NCBI RefSeq assembly: GCF_000176015.1
Contig: NZ_ACYY01000004.1
Location: forward strand, 1 to 64,000
DNA length: 64,000 nt
Reading direction: 5' to 3'
From: Rhodobacter ferrooxidans
Lineage (GTDB): Bacteria > Pseudomonadota > Alphaproteobacteria > Rhodobacterales > Rhodobacteraceae
Each line of letters begins with the position of its first letter. The stretch's first letter is position 1. Below are positions 16,430 to 25,191 of the stretch, piece after piece. The position numbers and the translations under genes are program-made. The notes under the pieces are model-generated. The model did no database searches. It worked only from the letters and a program-made list of their open reading frames with translations, and was not told the DNA's origin.

Positions 16430-17950
16430 CTATTCGCCGCGCGGAAACCGCTTGAACTCTTCCAGCACGTTCAGGTCCATGTGGTTGCGCATGTAGCGTT
16501 CCGAGGCCTGCTGCAACGGCTGATGATCCCAGGGGAAATACGCCCCGTTGCGCAGCGCCTCGTAAACCACCCAGCGCCGCGCCTGGCTTTCGCGCACCGC
16601 CGCGTCGAACCGCGGCAAGTCCCAGCGGGCATCGGCCAGGCCGCGGAAATGCGCCAGCATCGCGGCCCCCCGCGGGTCGGCGGCGAGGTTGTGGCGTTCC
16701 TCGGGGTCGGTTTCCAGATCGAACAGCACCTCGGGGTCGGCAGCGCAACGGACATATTTCCAGCCTCCCTGCCGCAGCCCGACCATCGGGGTGATCGAGC
16801 CTTCGGCGGCATATTCCATCGCCACCGGGCTGCTGCGGGCAAAGCCGCGCGCCAGCGGCACCAGGCTTTCGCCGTCCGTCCACGGCATCACCGCTTCCAT
16901 CGAAATCCCCGCCAGATCGCACACCGTCGGCGTCACATCCAGCGTCGAGACCGGGGTTTCCACCAGGCCGGGCTCCAACCCTGCCGCGGAAATCATCAGC
17001 GGCACCCGGGCCGCGCCTTCGAAGAAGTTCATCTTGAACCACAGCCCGCGCCGCCCCAGCATCTCGCCGTGGTCGGACACGAACACCACCACCGCTTCCT
17101 GTCGTGTCGCCTCCAGCACCGCCAGAACCTCGCCGATCTTGTCGTCGATATACGAGATGTTGGCGAAATAGCCCTGCCTTGCGCGGCGGATATGCTCGGG
17201 CGTCACCTCGGTGGCGCGGAAGTCGCAGGCATCCAGCAGGCGTTGGGAATGTGGGTCCTGATCTTCGTAGGCGATGGCCTCGGGCGGCTCCAGATGGGCG
17301 CAATCGTTGTAGAGATCCCAGTATTTGCGCCGCGCCACGAAGGGGTCGTGCGGGTGGGTGAACGACACCGTCAGGCTCCAGGGCCGGGGGTCGGCGCCGC
17401 GGGCCAGATCGTAAAGCTTCTGGCAGGCCATGTGGGCCACGTCGTCGTCATATTCCAACTGGTTGGTGATCTCGGCCACGCCGGCACCGGTGACCGAGCC
17501 GAGGTTGTGATACCACCAGTCGATCCGCTGCCCCGGTTTGCGGTAATCGGGGGTCCAGCCGAAATCGGCGGGGTAGATGTCGGTGGTCAGGCGTTGCTCG
17601 AAGCCGTGCAACTGGTCGGGGCCGACGAAATGCATCTTGCCGGACAGGGCGGTCTGATAGCCCGCGCGGCGCAGATGGTGGGCGTAGGTCGGGATGTCCG
17701 AGGCGAACTCGGCGGCGTTGTCATAGACCCTTGTGCGGCTGGGCAGTTGCCCCGACATGAACGACGCGCGGGCCGGGGCGCAGAGCGGCGAAGCGGTATA
17801 GGCATTGGCAAAGCGCACCGAGCGGTCGGCCAGCGCCCGCAGGTTGGGGGCATGCAGCCAATCCGCCGGGCCATCGGGGAACAGCGTGCCGGTCAGTTGA
17901 TCCACCATGACGACCAAAATGTTGGGCAGGATGTTGGGTTGGTCGGTCAT
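16430..17950 (-). CDS. betC: Choline-sulfatase
   Basis: This type I sulfatase hydrolyses choline-O-sulfate to choline and sulfate. The 506-residue protein has the formylglycine motif CAPAR (C57 to R61), which must be modified post-translationally, the metal-binding start ILVVMVDQL, and the choline-sulfatase-like segments SGKMHFVGPDQLHGFE and GSVTGAGVAEITNQLEYDD. No signal peptide is present, so it is cytoplasmic. It faces the GMC dehydrogenase convergently; liberated choline could be its substrate. No betI or betB is visible in the window. Confidence 0.92.
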   Translation of the reverse strand: MTDQPNILPNILVVMVDQLTGTLFPDGPADWLHAPNLRALADRSVRFANAYTASPLCAPARASFMSGQLPSRTRVYDNAAEFASDIPTYAHHLRRAGYQTALSGKMHFVGPDQLHGFEQRLTTDIYPADFGWTPDYRKPGQRIDWWYHNLGSVTGAGVAEITNQLEYDDDVAHMACQKLYDLARGADPRPWSLTVSFTHPHDPFVARRKYWDLYNDCAHLEPPEAIAYEDQDPHSQRLLDACDFRATEVTPEHIRRARQGYFANISYIDDKIGEVLAVLEATRQEAVVVFVSDHGEMLGRRGLWFKMNFFEGAARVPLMISAAGLEPGLVETPVSTLDVTPTVCDLAGISMEAVMPWTDGESLVPLARGFARSSPVAMEYAAEGSITPMVGLRQGGWKYVRCAADPEVLFDLETDPEERHNLAADPRGAAMLAHFRGLADARWDLPRFDAAVRESQARRWVVYEALRNGAYFPWDHQPLQQASERYMRNHMDLNVLEEFKRFPRGE

Positions 17951-18140
17951 GGCGGGCTCCGGCTGTGGCGGTTGGGGTGCAGCCTAGCCATCCAACCGAC
18001 CGGGCGATAGCGCAGAAAAGACCGCTCCGGGCGCGGATACGAACTGCGCAGGCCCGTCATCAAAGCGTCTTTGGCGGGTCAAATGGGCGTTACCGAAAGC
18101 CGTCATGGCTCGGGCGACCCTCGCAGCCATGGAGACCATG

Positions 18141-19577
18141 ATGAGAACGACGATCCTCGCCACCCTGCTTCTGACCGCCGCTCTGCCCGCCGCCGCCGAA
18201 GATTTCGGCGTCATGGTCGATCAGATGCTGGCCGAGAAATCCGCAGCCCTGTTCGGCATTGCCAAGCCGCTGGCCGAAAGCGCCGCGGAAAGTGCCGAAT
18301 TCGGCTATCGCAAGCCCGAATCCACGGCTGCCGACAGTGTCGCGCTGGCCGAGGGCCTGACCGCCAGCTTCCTGACCCGCGATGCCGCCGATTCCACCGA
18401 CATGATGGCGTTCTTCCCGGCTGACAATCCGACCCACATCATCGCCTGCGTCGAAGGCGATGCCGAAGAGGTGGCGGCCGGCAAGATGCAGCCCGGCGTG
18501 CAGCGCATCGCACTGGCGGATGGCAAGGTTGAAACCATCGTGCGCGGCACCTCGTCCTGCGACGGCATCCGCACCACCGCCTGGGGCACCATCCTGTTCA
18601 CCGAAGAGGATGACCGCGGCGGCGCCTACGAGCTTTACGATCCGCTGACCACCACCAACGTCACCATCCTGGACCGCGACACCGGCGAAAGCTCGGACCC
18701 GGCCAAGGTGGTGCGCCGCATGGCGCTGCCGACGATGGCCTGGGAAGGCATCGAGGTGATGGCCAATGGCGTGGTCTATGCCGGCGACGAGTTGCGCCCC
18801 GGTGACGGCGACCTGATCGGCAATGACGGCGGCGCGATCTTCAAGTTTGTGCCCGAAACCCCGGCTGCGGGCGGCATGATCACCGATCCGGCGGCCTCGC
18901 CCTTCGCGGCGGGCAAGCTCTATGCGATGCAGGTGTCGTGCTATGGCGACAAGGTGCAGTTCGGTCAGGGCTGCGAAACCGGCGTTGCCGGCTGGATCGA
19001 GGTGAAGGCCAACAAGGCGCGGGCCGAGGCGAACTTCAAGGGTGCGACCGGCTATTATCGCCCCGAGGACCTGCACGCCGACTCCAGCTATACCGGCGAA
19101 GGCCTGCGGTTCTGCTGGACCAACACCGGCAACGAAGGCGCGCAAAACTTTGCCGAAACCATGTGCGCGGTCGATCTGGCGCCGATGGAAGTGAAGATGG
19201 GCGAGAAAGACGGCAAGGAGTTCTTCAACACCTCGGTCGTGCGCTTCATCGAGGGTGACAAGGACATGAACGCGATGGACAACCTGGCCTTCCAGCCCGG
19301 CACCGGCGTTCTTTACGTCATCGAGGACCATGACAACGGCGATATCTGGGCCTGCCTGCCCGATGGTGCTGACCGCAACCTCAAGACCGACGGCTGCATC
19401 AAGGTTCTGTCGGTGAAGGACACCGGTGCCGAGCCGACCGGCTTTGTTTTCGCGCCGGATGGCAAGACCGCCTATGTCTCGATCCAGCATTCCGACGACA
19501 GCGCGATGCCGAAGGTCGATGATTACGGCACCGACGATGTGCTGGTGATCTCGGGCTTTGGCGACGTGGCCAAGTAA
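18141..19577 (+). CDS. Secreted PhoX-like (DUF839) phosphatase family protein
   Basis: The 478-residue product opens with a Sec signal peptide, MRTTILATLLLTAALPAAA, and is therefore periplasmic. The mature protein is a beta-propeller-type DUF839/PhoX-like protein with the C-terminal strand EPTGFVFAPDGKTAYVSIQH and the acidic GVVYAGDELRPGDGD and FYVIEDHDNGDIW-like segments typical of the family. PhoX enzymes are calcium/iron alkaline phosphatases, but this is shorter than classical PhoX and activity cannot be assumed. ATGs at 18105 and 18138 are alternatives; 18141 has GGAG six bases upstream and gives the cleanest signal peptide. A terminator follows, so it is probably monocistronic. Confidence 0.8.
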   Translation: MRTTILATLLLTAALPAAAEDFGVMVDQMLAEKSAALFGIAKPLAESAAESAEFGYRKPESTAADSVALAEGLTASFLTRDAADSTDMMAFFPADNPTHIIACVEGDAEEVAAGKMQPGVQRIALADGKVETIVRGTSSCDGIRTTAWGTILFTEEDDRGGAYELYDPLTTTNVTILDRDTGESSDPAKVVRRMALPTMAWEGIEVMANGVVYAGDELRPGDGDLIGNDGGAIFKFVPETPAAGGMITDPAASPFAAGKLYAMQVSCYGDKVQFGQGCETGVAGWIEVKANKARAEANFKGATGYYRPEDLHADSSYTGEGLRFCWTNTGNEGAQNFAETMCAVDLAPMEVKMGEKDGKEFFNTSVVRFIEGDKDMNAMDNLAFQPGTGVLYVIEDHDNGDIWACLPDGADRNLKTDGCIKVLSVKDTGAEPTGFVFAPDGKTAYVSIQHSDDSAMPKVDDYGTDDVLVISGFGDVAK

Positions 19578-19605
19578 CGCCAGCAAACGTTGTGAAGCGA
19601 TAGGA

Positions 19606-19629
19606 AGGGGGGCGGAAACGCCCTCCTTT
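19606..19629 (+). terminator. Rho-independent terminator
   Basis: AGGGGGGCG and CGCCCTCCT pair over 9 bp (one G-U) around a GAAA tetraloop, followed by TTG TCG. It lies 28 bases after the PhoX-like gene. Confidence 0.7.
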
Positions 19630-19728
19630 GTCGTATTCCGGCCGGGAAGTGGCGCGAACGGGCGGGGATGTTGCGGGTCTGCGGCATCAGATGAGGCAGC
19701 ACGTCAGAAAAACCGGGAAAGGCAGGGC

Positions 19729-21726
19729 ATGGCCGTCAGAACCGCGTTTGCACATTCGATTGTCGAACATGAGGACATGGGCATCGTGATGTCCGATGGT
19801 TGCCGGTTGTCGGCGCGGGTGTGGATGCCTGTTGATGCCGGGGAAAACCCGGTTCCGGCGGTGCTGGAATACATCCCCTACCGCAAGCGCGACGGCACGC
19901 TGCCACGGGACGAGCTGATGCACCCCTATGTCGCGGGGTATGGTTATGCCTGCGTGCGGGTGGACATGCGCGGCAATGGCGACAGCGAAGGGCTGATGGA
20001 CGACGAATACACAGCACTTGAACTGGCGGATGCCTGTGCGGTGATTGGCTGGCTGGCGGCGCAGCCGTGGTGCAGCGGCTCTGTGGGGATGATGGGAAAA
20101 AGCTGGGGTGGCTTCAACTGTTTGCAGACCGCCGCCCTGCGCCCGCCGGCGTTGCGGGCGGTGATTTCGGTCTGTTCGACCACCGACCGTTTTGCCGATG
20201 ACATCCATTTCAAGGGCGGGTGTCTCTTGAATGAAAACCTCGGCTGGGGGGCGGTGATGTTGTCCTATTCCTCGCGCCCTGCGGACCCTGTGTTGCGGGC
20301 GGATTGGCGCGCGGATTGGCTGAAGCGGCTGGAGGCGCAGCCGTTTCTGGCGCCGCGCTGGGCCGGGCATCAGGCGCGGGATGGCTATTGGAAACACGGC
20401 TCGATCTGCGAGGATTGGGCGGCGGTGCAGGTGCCGGTGCTGTCGATCGGCGGCTGGGCCGACAATTACATGAACACCGTGGGGCATCTGCTGGAACATC
20501 AGCAAAGCCCGGTGCAGGGGATCATCGGGCCTTGGGTGCATCAGTATCCGCACACGGCGGTGCCGGGGCCGGCCATCGGTTTTCTGCAACTGGCGGTTCG
20601 GTGGTGGGACCGCTGGCTGAAGGGCATCGCCAATGGGGCCGAAAACGACCCGGCGTTGCGGGCCTACATGCTGCACTCCGCGCCGCCCGACGCCAGCGCC
20701 GCGCATCGCGCCGGGCATTGGCTGACCGAGGCGGAGTGGCCGTCCTCGCGGGTGCAGCGGCGGGTGATGCCGCTGTCGGCGGGCGGGGTGCTGGGCGGCG
20801 AGGGCGGGTCTCTGGCGGTGAAGGTGAAAACCCCGCAGCACCTTGGCCTGCATACCGGCGAGTTCTTCCCGATGGGGCTGAACGCCGAAATGCCGGGCGA
20901 TCAGGCGGCGGATGATGCGCTGTCGGTGTGTTTTGATACCGCACCGCTGGACGCAGCGCTGGACCTGCTGGGAGCGGCGCGGCTGTCGTTGCGGCTGACC
21001 TGCGATCAGCCGTTTGCCTTTGTGGTGGCGCGGCTGTGCGATGTGGCGCCTGATGGCAAATCGGTGCGCATCTGCCATGGCATGCTGAACCTGCGGCACC
21101 GCGACAGCATGGAAGCCCCGATACCGGTGCCGGTGGGGGCTGCGTTTGGCGCAAGTTTCGATCTGGACCTGACCGGCTACCGCCTTGTCCCCGGGCACCG
21201 GCTGCGGCTGGCGCTTTCGACGACCTATTGGCCGTTCGTCTGGCCCAGCCCGAAGGCCGCGACGTTGACGCTGCTTTCGGGGGCGCTGGACTTGCCGGTG
21301 CATCGGGGCAGCGATGCCGAATGGACGCCGCCCGAACCCGAAGCCGCAGCACCCTGGAAACACCGGGTGCTGCGCCAGGGCAAGGCGGTGCGGCGGATCG
21401 AGACCGATCTGATTACCGGCCGCGTGGCGCTGCTGGTGGAAGACGACGGCGGCACGGTGGAGAACCTGACGCACGGCCTGATCACCGGCGAGACCATGGC
21501 CGAGCGCTGGCGCATCCATCCCGACGATCCCACCCAAGCCCATGCCGAAATCCGCTGGACGCAAAGCCTTGCGCGCGGGGCGTGGTCGGTGCGCACCGAG
21601 GCCGAGGCCGAAATGCGTGCCAGTGGCGATTCCCTGACTTTGACCGCGCGGCTGCGGGCTTGGGAGGGCGAGGCGCTGGTGTTTGACCGCAACTTTGCCG
21701 AGCAAGTGAGACGCGACCACATTTAG
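19729..21726 (+). CDS. CocE/NonD-family serine hydrolase (X-Pro dipeptidyl-peptidase fold)
   Basis: A 665-residue protein of the CocE/S15 group. It has an alpha/beta hydrolase domain with YRKRDGTLPRDE, the nucleophile motif GKSWGG (Ser125) and the acid/His region IGGWADNYMNTVG and GPWVHQYPH, followed by a C-terminal jelly-roll domain (VPGHRLRLALSTTYWPFVWPS). Members cleave esters or amides, including Xaa-Pro dipeptides and acylated substrates. There is no signal peptide. Start 19729 follows GGGAAAGGCAGGG. It precedes a peptide-type ABC importer in the same direction, 101 bases away, suggesting it processes the imported compound. Confidence 0.87.
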   Translation: MAVRTAFAHSIVEHEDMGIVMSDGCRLSARVWMPVDAGENPVPAVLEYIPYRKRDGTLPRDELMHPYVAGYGYACVRVDMRGNGDSEGLMDDEYTALELADACAVIGWLAAQPWCSGSVGMMGKSWGGFNCLQTAALRPPALRAVISVCSTTDRFADDIHFKGGCLLNENLGWGAVMLSYSSRPADPVLRADWRADWLKRLEAQPFLAPRWAGHQARDGYWKHGSICEDWAAVQVPVLSIGGWADNYMNTVGHLLEHQQSPVQGIIGPWVHQYPHTAVPGPAIGFLQLAVRWWDRWLKGIANGAENDPALRAYMLHSAPPDASAAHRAGHWLTEAEWPSSRVQRRVMPLSAGGVLGGEGGSLAVKVKTPQHLGLHTGEFFPMGLNAEMPGDQAADDALSVCFDTAPLDAALDLLGAARLSLRLTCDQPFAFVVARLCDVAPDGKSVRICHGMLNLRHRDSMEAPIPVPVGAAFGASFDLDLTGYRLVPGHRLRLALSTTYWPFVWPSPKAATLTLLSGALDLPVHRGSDAEWTPPEPEAAAPWKHRVLRQGKAVRRIETDLITGRVALLVEDDGGTVENLTHGLITGETMAERWRIHPDDPTQAHAEIRWTQSLARGAWSVRTEAEAEMRASGDSLTLTARLRAWEGEALVFDRNFAEQVRRDHI

Positions 21727-21827
21727 GCGGAATCCGACGCTTCTGGCCCGCGAAAAAGATTGTCGCAAACCGCCCGGATGCGCCATGCTCGGGCAAAACA
21801 TAACAAGACATTCAGGGAGGAACACCA

Positions 21828-23411
21828 ATGAAAGACGATCTTGCACGACTTGTGGACCGGATCGACGCCGCGCGGATCAGCCGCCGGTCGTTTCTGAACC
21901 GCACCGCGGCTTTCGGGCTGACGGCGGCGCTGGGCACCTCGTTCCTGCCGGGGTCGGCGCGGGCCGAACCGAAGCAGGGCGGTATCCTGAAAATCGGTCT
22001 GGGCGGCGGCGAGACCACCGATGCGCTGGACCCGGGGCTGGCCGATGGTCCGGCCTCGTTCGCGGTGGGGCGGCAGTGGGGCGACACGCTGGTCAACGTG
22101 ACGGCCACCGGCGAGATCGAACCGTTGCTGGCGGAATCCGTGACTGGCAATGCCGAAGGCACGGTCTGGACCTTCGCGATCCGTCAGGGCGTGAAATTCC
22201 ACAATGGTGCGGCGCTGACCACAGATGACGTGGTGGCAACGCTGAAGCGCCATTCCGACGAGGCCTCGAAATCCGGGGCCTTCGGGGTGATGCAGGGTAT
22301 TACCGAGATCAAGGCCGATGGCACCAACGTGGTGGTGACGCTGGCCGCCGGCAACGCCGACCTGCCGTATCTGATGGCCGATTACCACCTGATCGTGCAG
22401 CCCAACGGCGGGCTGGATGACGTGAACGCCGCCATCGGCACCGGGCCTTACAAGCTGGTCACCGCCGAGGCCGGGGTGCATTACAGCTTTACCAGAAACA
22501 CCGACGACTGGAACACCGCGCGCGGCCATTACGACGAGGTCGAGCTGCTGATCATCAACGATGCCACCGCGCGGTCTTCGGCCCTGCAATCGGGCCAGGT
22601 TCACATGATCAACCGGGTGGAGCCGAAGGTGGCCAAACTGCTGGGCCGCTCGCCCGGCGTCATGGTCAAGAACGTCTCGGGCCGCGGGCATTACGTGTTC
22701 ATCATGCATTGCAATACTGCGCCGTTCGACAACAAGGACCTGCGGCTGGCGCTGAAATACGCCATCGACCGGCAGGAGATGGTCGACAAGATCCTCGACG
22801 GCTTTGGCGGTATCGGCAACGACATCCCGATCAATGCCTCGTATCCGCTGTTCGACGAAACGCTGGAGCAACGCCCGTTCGACCTGGCCAAGGCCACCGA
22901 GCATTACAAGGCCTCGGGGCATGACGGCAGCCCGATCGTGCTGCGGGTGGCCGATGGCGCATTCCCCGGTGCCGTGGATGCGGCGGCGCTGTTCCAGCAA
23001 TCGGCGGCCAAGGCGGGTATCCCGCTGGAGATCAAGCGCGAGCCCGACGATGGCTACTGGTCCAACGTCTGGAACGTGCAGCCGTTCTGCGCGTCCTATT
23101 GGGGCGGGCGGCCGGTGCAGGACCAGATGTATTCCACGGCCTATCTTTCCACCGCCGACTGGAACGACACCAAATACAACAACCCCGAGTTCGACGCGCT
23201 GATCCTGCAGGCAAGGTCGGAAACCGACCTGGCCAAGCGCAAGGAGCTTTACAGCAAGGTGGCCCACATCCTGAACGACGACGGCGGCGTGATCTGCCCG
23301 ATGTTCAACGACTTCATCGATGCCCATACCGACCAGGTCACCGGTTGGGAGGGCGATCCCAACTACGAAATGATGGGTGGCTTTGCCTCGTCGAAAACCT
23401 GGTTTGCGTGA
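21828..23411 (+). CDS. ABC importer substrate-binding protein (peptide/nickel type, Tat-exported)
   Basis: A 527-residue family 5 extracellular solute-binding protein. The N-terminus contains a twin-arginine motif, ISRRSFLNR, before a hydrophobic segment ending PGSARAEP, so it is exported folded by Tat. The mature part has FAIRQGVKFHNGAALTTDDV and LRLALKYAIDRQEMVDKI, conserved in DppA/OppA-like proteins. AGGGAGG lies upstream of the ATG. It heads a four-gene importer with overlapping genes. The ligand is not predictable; dipeptides, opines or similar amides are candidates given the CocE hydrolase upstream. Confidence 0.92.
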   Translation: MKDDLARLVDRIDAARISRRSFLNRTAAFGLTAALGTSFLPGSARAEPKQGGILKIGLGGGETTDALDPGLADGPASFAVGRQWGDTLVNVTATGEIEPLLAESVTGNAEGTVWTFAIRQGVKFHNGAALTTDDVVATLKRHSDEASKSGAFGVMQGITEIKADGTNVVVTLAAGNADLPYLMADYHLIVQPNGGLDDVNAAIGTGPYKLVTAEAGVHYSFTRNTDDWNTARGHYDEVELLIINDATARSSALQSGQVHMINRVEPKVAKLLGRSPGVMVKNVSGRGHYVFIMHCNTAPFDNKDLRLALKYAIDRQEMVDKILDGFGGIGNDIPINASYPLFDETLEQRPFDLAKATEHYKASGHDGSPIVLRVADGAFPGAVDAAALFQQSAAKAGIPLEIKREPDDGYWSNVWNVQPFCASYWGGRPVQDQMYSTAYLSTADWNDTKYNNPEFDALILQARSETDLAKRKELYSKVAHILNDDGGVICPMFNDFIDAHTDQVTGWEGDPNYEMMGGFASSKTWFA

Positions 23412-24376
23412 GCCATCCCGGGCATCCGATCATCAAACTCGTGGTCCAGCGCCTGGCGCTGGGCCTGATACTGCTGTGGGCGGCCTCGGTGCTGATTTTC
23501 GTCGGCACCCAGATCCTGCCCGGCGATGTGGCGCAAAGCATCCTGGGCCAGTCGGCGACGCCGGAGACCCTAGCCAACCTGCGGGCCGAACTGGGGCTGA
23601 ATGAACCAGCACTTGGCCGCTATCTGCACTGGGCTGGCGGCGTGCTGCATGGCGACCTGGGAAAGGCGCTGACCAACGGCCAGGACATCGCGCACGAGAT
23701 GGCCGGGCGGCTGGCCAACACGCTGTTTCTGGCTGGTTGCGCCGCGGCGATCGCGGTGCCGCTGGCGATCTTTCTGGGCTTGCTGGCGGTGCGCTACCAG
23801 GGGCGCTGGCCCGACCGGCTGATTTCCGGGGTGACGCTGGCGACGGTTTCGGTGCCCGAGTTCCTTTTGGGCTATATCGCGATCTACTTCCTGGCGGTGC
23901 GGTTCCGGCTGCTGCCGTCGCTGGCCACGATCTATGACGGCATGACTCTGGGCGAGAAGATTTACGCGATTTCGATGCCGGTGCTGGTGCTGGTGCTGGT
24001 GGTGCTGGGCCACATGATGCGGATGACCCGCGCCGCCATCCTGAACGTGATGCAGTCGCCCTACGTGGAAACCGCCGAGTTGAAGGGCCTGCGCCCGTTC
24101 ACCGTGATCGCCCGCCACGCCCTGCCCAACGCGGTGGCGCCGGTGGTCAACGTGGTGATGTTGAACCTCGCTTACCTCGTGGTGGGCGTGGTGGTGGTCG
24201 AGGTGGTGTTCGTCTATCCCGGCATGGGGCAGTACCTGGTCGATCACGTCAGCAAACGCGATGTGCCGGTGGTGCAGGCCTGTGGCCTCGTGTTCGCCGC
24301 GGTCTATATCGGGCTGAACCTGCTGGCGGATGTGATCTCGATCCTGGCCAACCCGCGGCTGAGGCACCCGAAATGA
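23408..24376 (+). CDS. ABC importer permease, DppB-type
   Basis: A 322-residue inner membrane permease with about six helices. The GTG start overlaps the previous stop by 4 bases (GTGA). The first helix is LALGLILLWAASVLIFVG, the periplasmic loop contains the DppB-like PGDVAQSILGQSATPE, and the cytoplasmic EAA loop includes VETAELKGLRPFTVIARHALPNA-type residues (positions about 230-252). VVVVEVVFVYPGMGQ is also typical of DppB/OppB. It pairs with the next permease. Confidence 0.92.
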   Translation: MSHPGHPIIKLVVQRLALGLILLWAASVLIFVGTQILPGDVAQSILGQSATPETLANLRAELGLNEPALGRYLHWAGGVLHGDLGKALTNGQDIAHEMAGRLANTLFLAGCAAAIAVPLAIFLGLLAVRYQGRWPDRLISGVTLATVSVPEFLLGYIAIYFLAVRFRLLPSLATIYDGMTLGEKIYAISMPVLVLVLVVLGHMMRMTRAAILNVMQSPYVETAELKGLRPFTVIARHALPNAVAPVVNVVMLNLAYLVVGVVVVEVVFVYPGMGQYLVDHVSKRDVPVVQACGLVFAAVYIGLNLLADVISILANPRLRHPK

Positions 24377-25191
24377 GGCGCATCCCGCTGGCAGCGCTGA
24401 TCGGCCTTGTGTTCACCGGCGGCTATTTCTTCTGCGCCATCTTTGCCGGATGGATCGCCCCCTACGGCATGGCCGAAGTGGTGGGCGACAGTTGGGAGCC
24501 GTGGTCGGCCACCCATTGGCTTGGCACCGACTCCATCGGCCGCGACCTGCTGAGCCGGATGATCTGGGGTGGCCAGACCACGATTTTCGTGGCCACCGCC
24601 GCCACGGTGCTGTCGTTCACGCTGGGTGCCAGCCTTGGGTTCCTCGCGGCGGTGCGCGGCGGCTGGGTGGATCAGGTGCTGTCACGGCTGGTCGACCTGG
24701 TGATGTCGATCCCGTCGCTGATCTCGGCGCTGGTGGTGCTGTCGGTGATGCCGGTGACGCTGCCGATCCTGATCCTGGTGATGGGGCTGCTGGACGCCAC
24801 CCGGGTGTTCCGCCTGAGCCGCGCCGTGGCGGTGGACATCACGGTGATGGATTATGTCGAGGCGGCACGGCTGCGCGGCGAGCGGCAGGGCTGGATCATC
24901 TTCCGCGAGATATTGCCCAACGCCCTGTCGCCGCTGATCGCGGAAATGGGGCTGCGCTTCATCTTCATGGTGCTGTTCATCTCGACCCTGTCGTTCCTCG
25001 GCCTTGGCGTGCAGCCGCCGATGGCCGACTGGGGCGGCATCGTGAAGGAAAACAAGGAGGGCATCGTCTACGGCATCCCGGCGGCGCTGATCCCGGCGTT
25101 TGCGATTTCCACACTGGCGATCTCGGTCAACCTGGTGGCGGATTGGGTGCTGACCCGCACCACCAGCCTGAAAGGCGGGCGCGGTGCCTAA
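24373..25191 (+). CDS. ABC importer permease, DppC-type
   Basis: A 272-residue partner permease starting in an ATGA overlap with the DppB-type gene. DppC features are the periplasmic HWLGTDSIGRDLLSRMIWG near residues 50-68, the membrane run ISALVVLSVMPVTLPILILV, the EAA loop EAARLRGERQGWIIFREILP and the closing SFLGLGVQPPMADWG. It forms the transmembrane channel with the preceding subunit. Confidence 0.92.
   Translation: MRRIPLAALIGLVFTGGYFFCAIFAGWIAPYGMAEVVGDSWEPWSATHWLGTDSIGRDLLSRMIWGGQTTIFVATAATVLSFTLGASLGFLAAVRGGWVDQVLSRLVDLVMSIPSLISALVVLSVMPVTLPILILVMGLLDATRVFRLSRAVAVDITVMDYVEAARLRGERQGWIIFREILPNALSPLIAEMGLRFIFMVLFISTLSFLGLGVQPPMADWGGIVKENKEGIVYGIPAALIPAFAISTLAISVNLVADWVLTRTTSLKGGRGA

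Noticed and set aside
17951-18140. Possible Pho box before the PhoX-like gene
   Set aside because: CCCGTCATC and GCCGTCATG are present but do not form the spaced direct repeats of a PhoB site.
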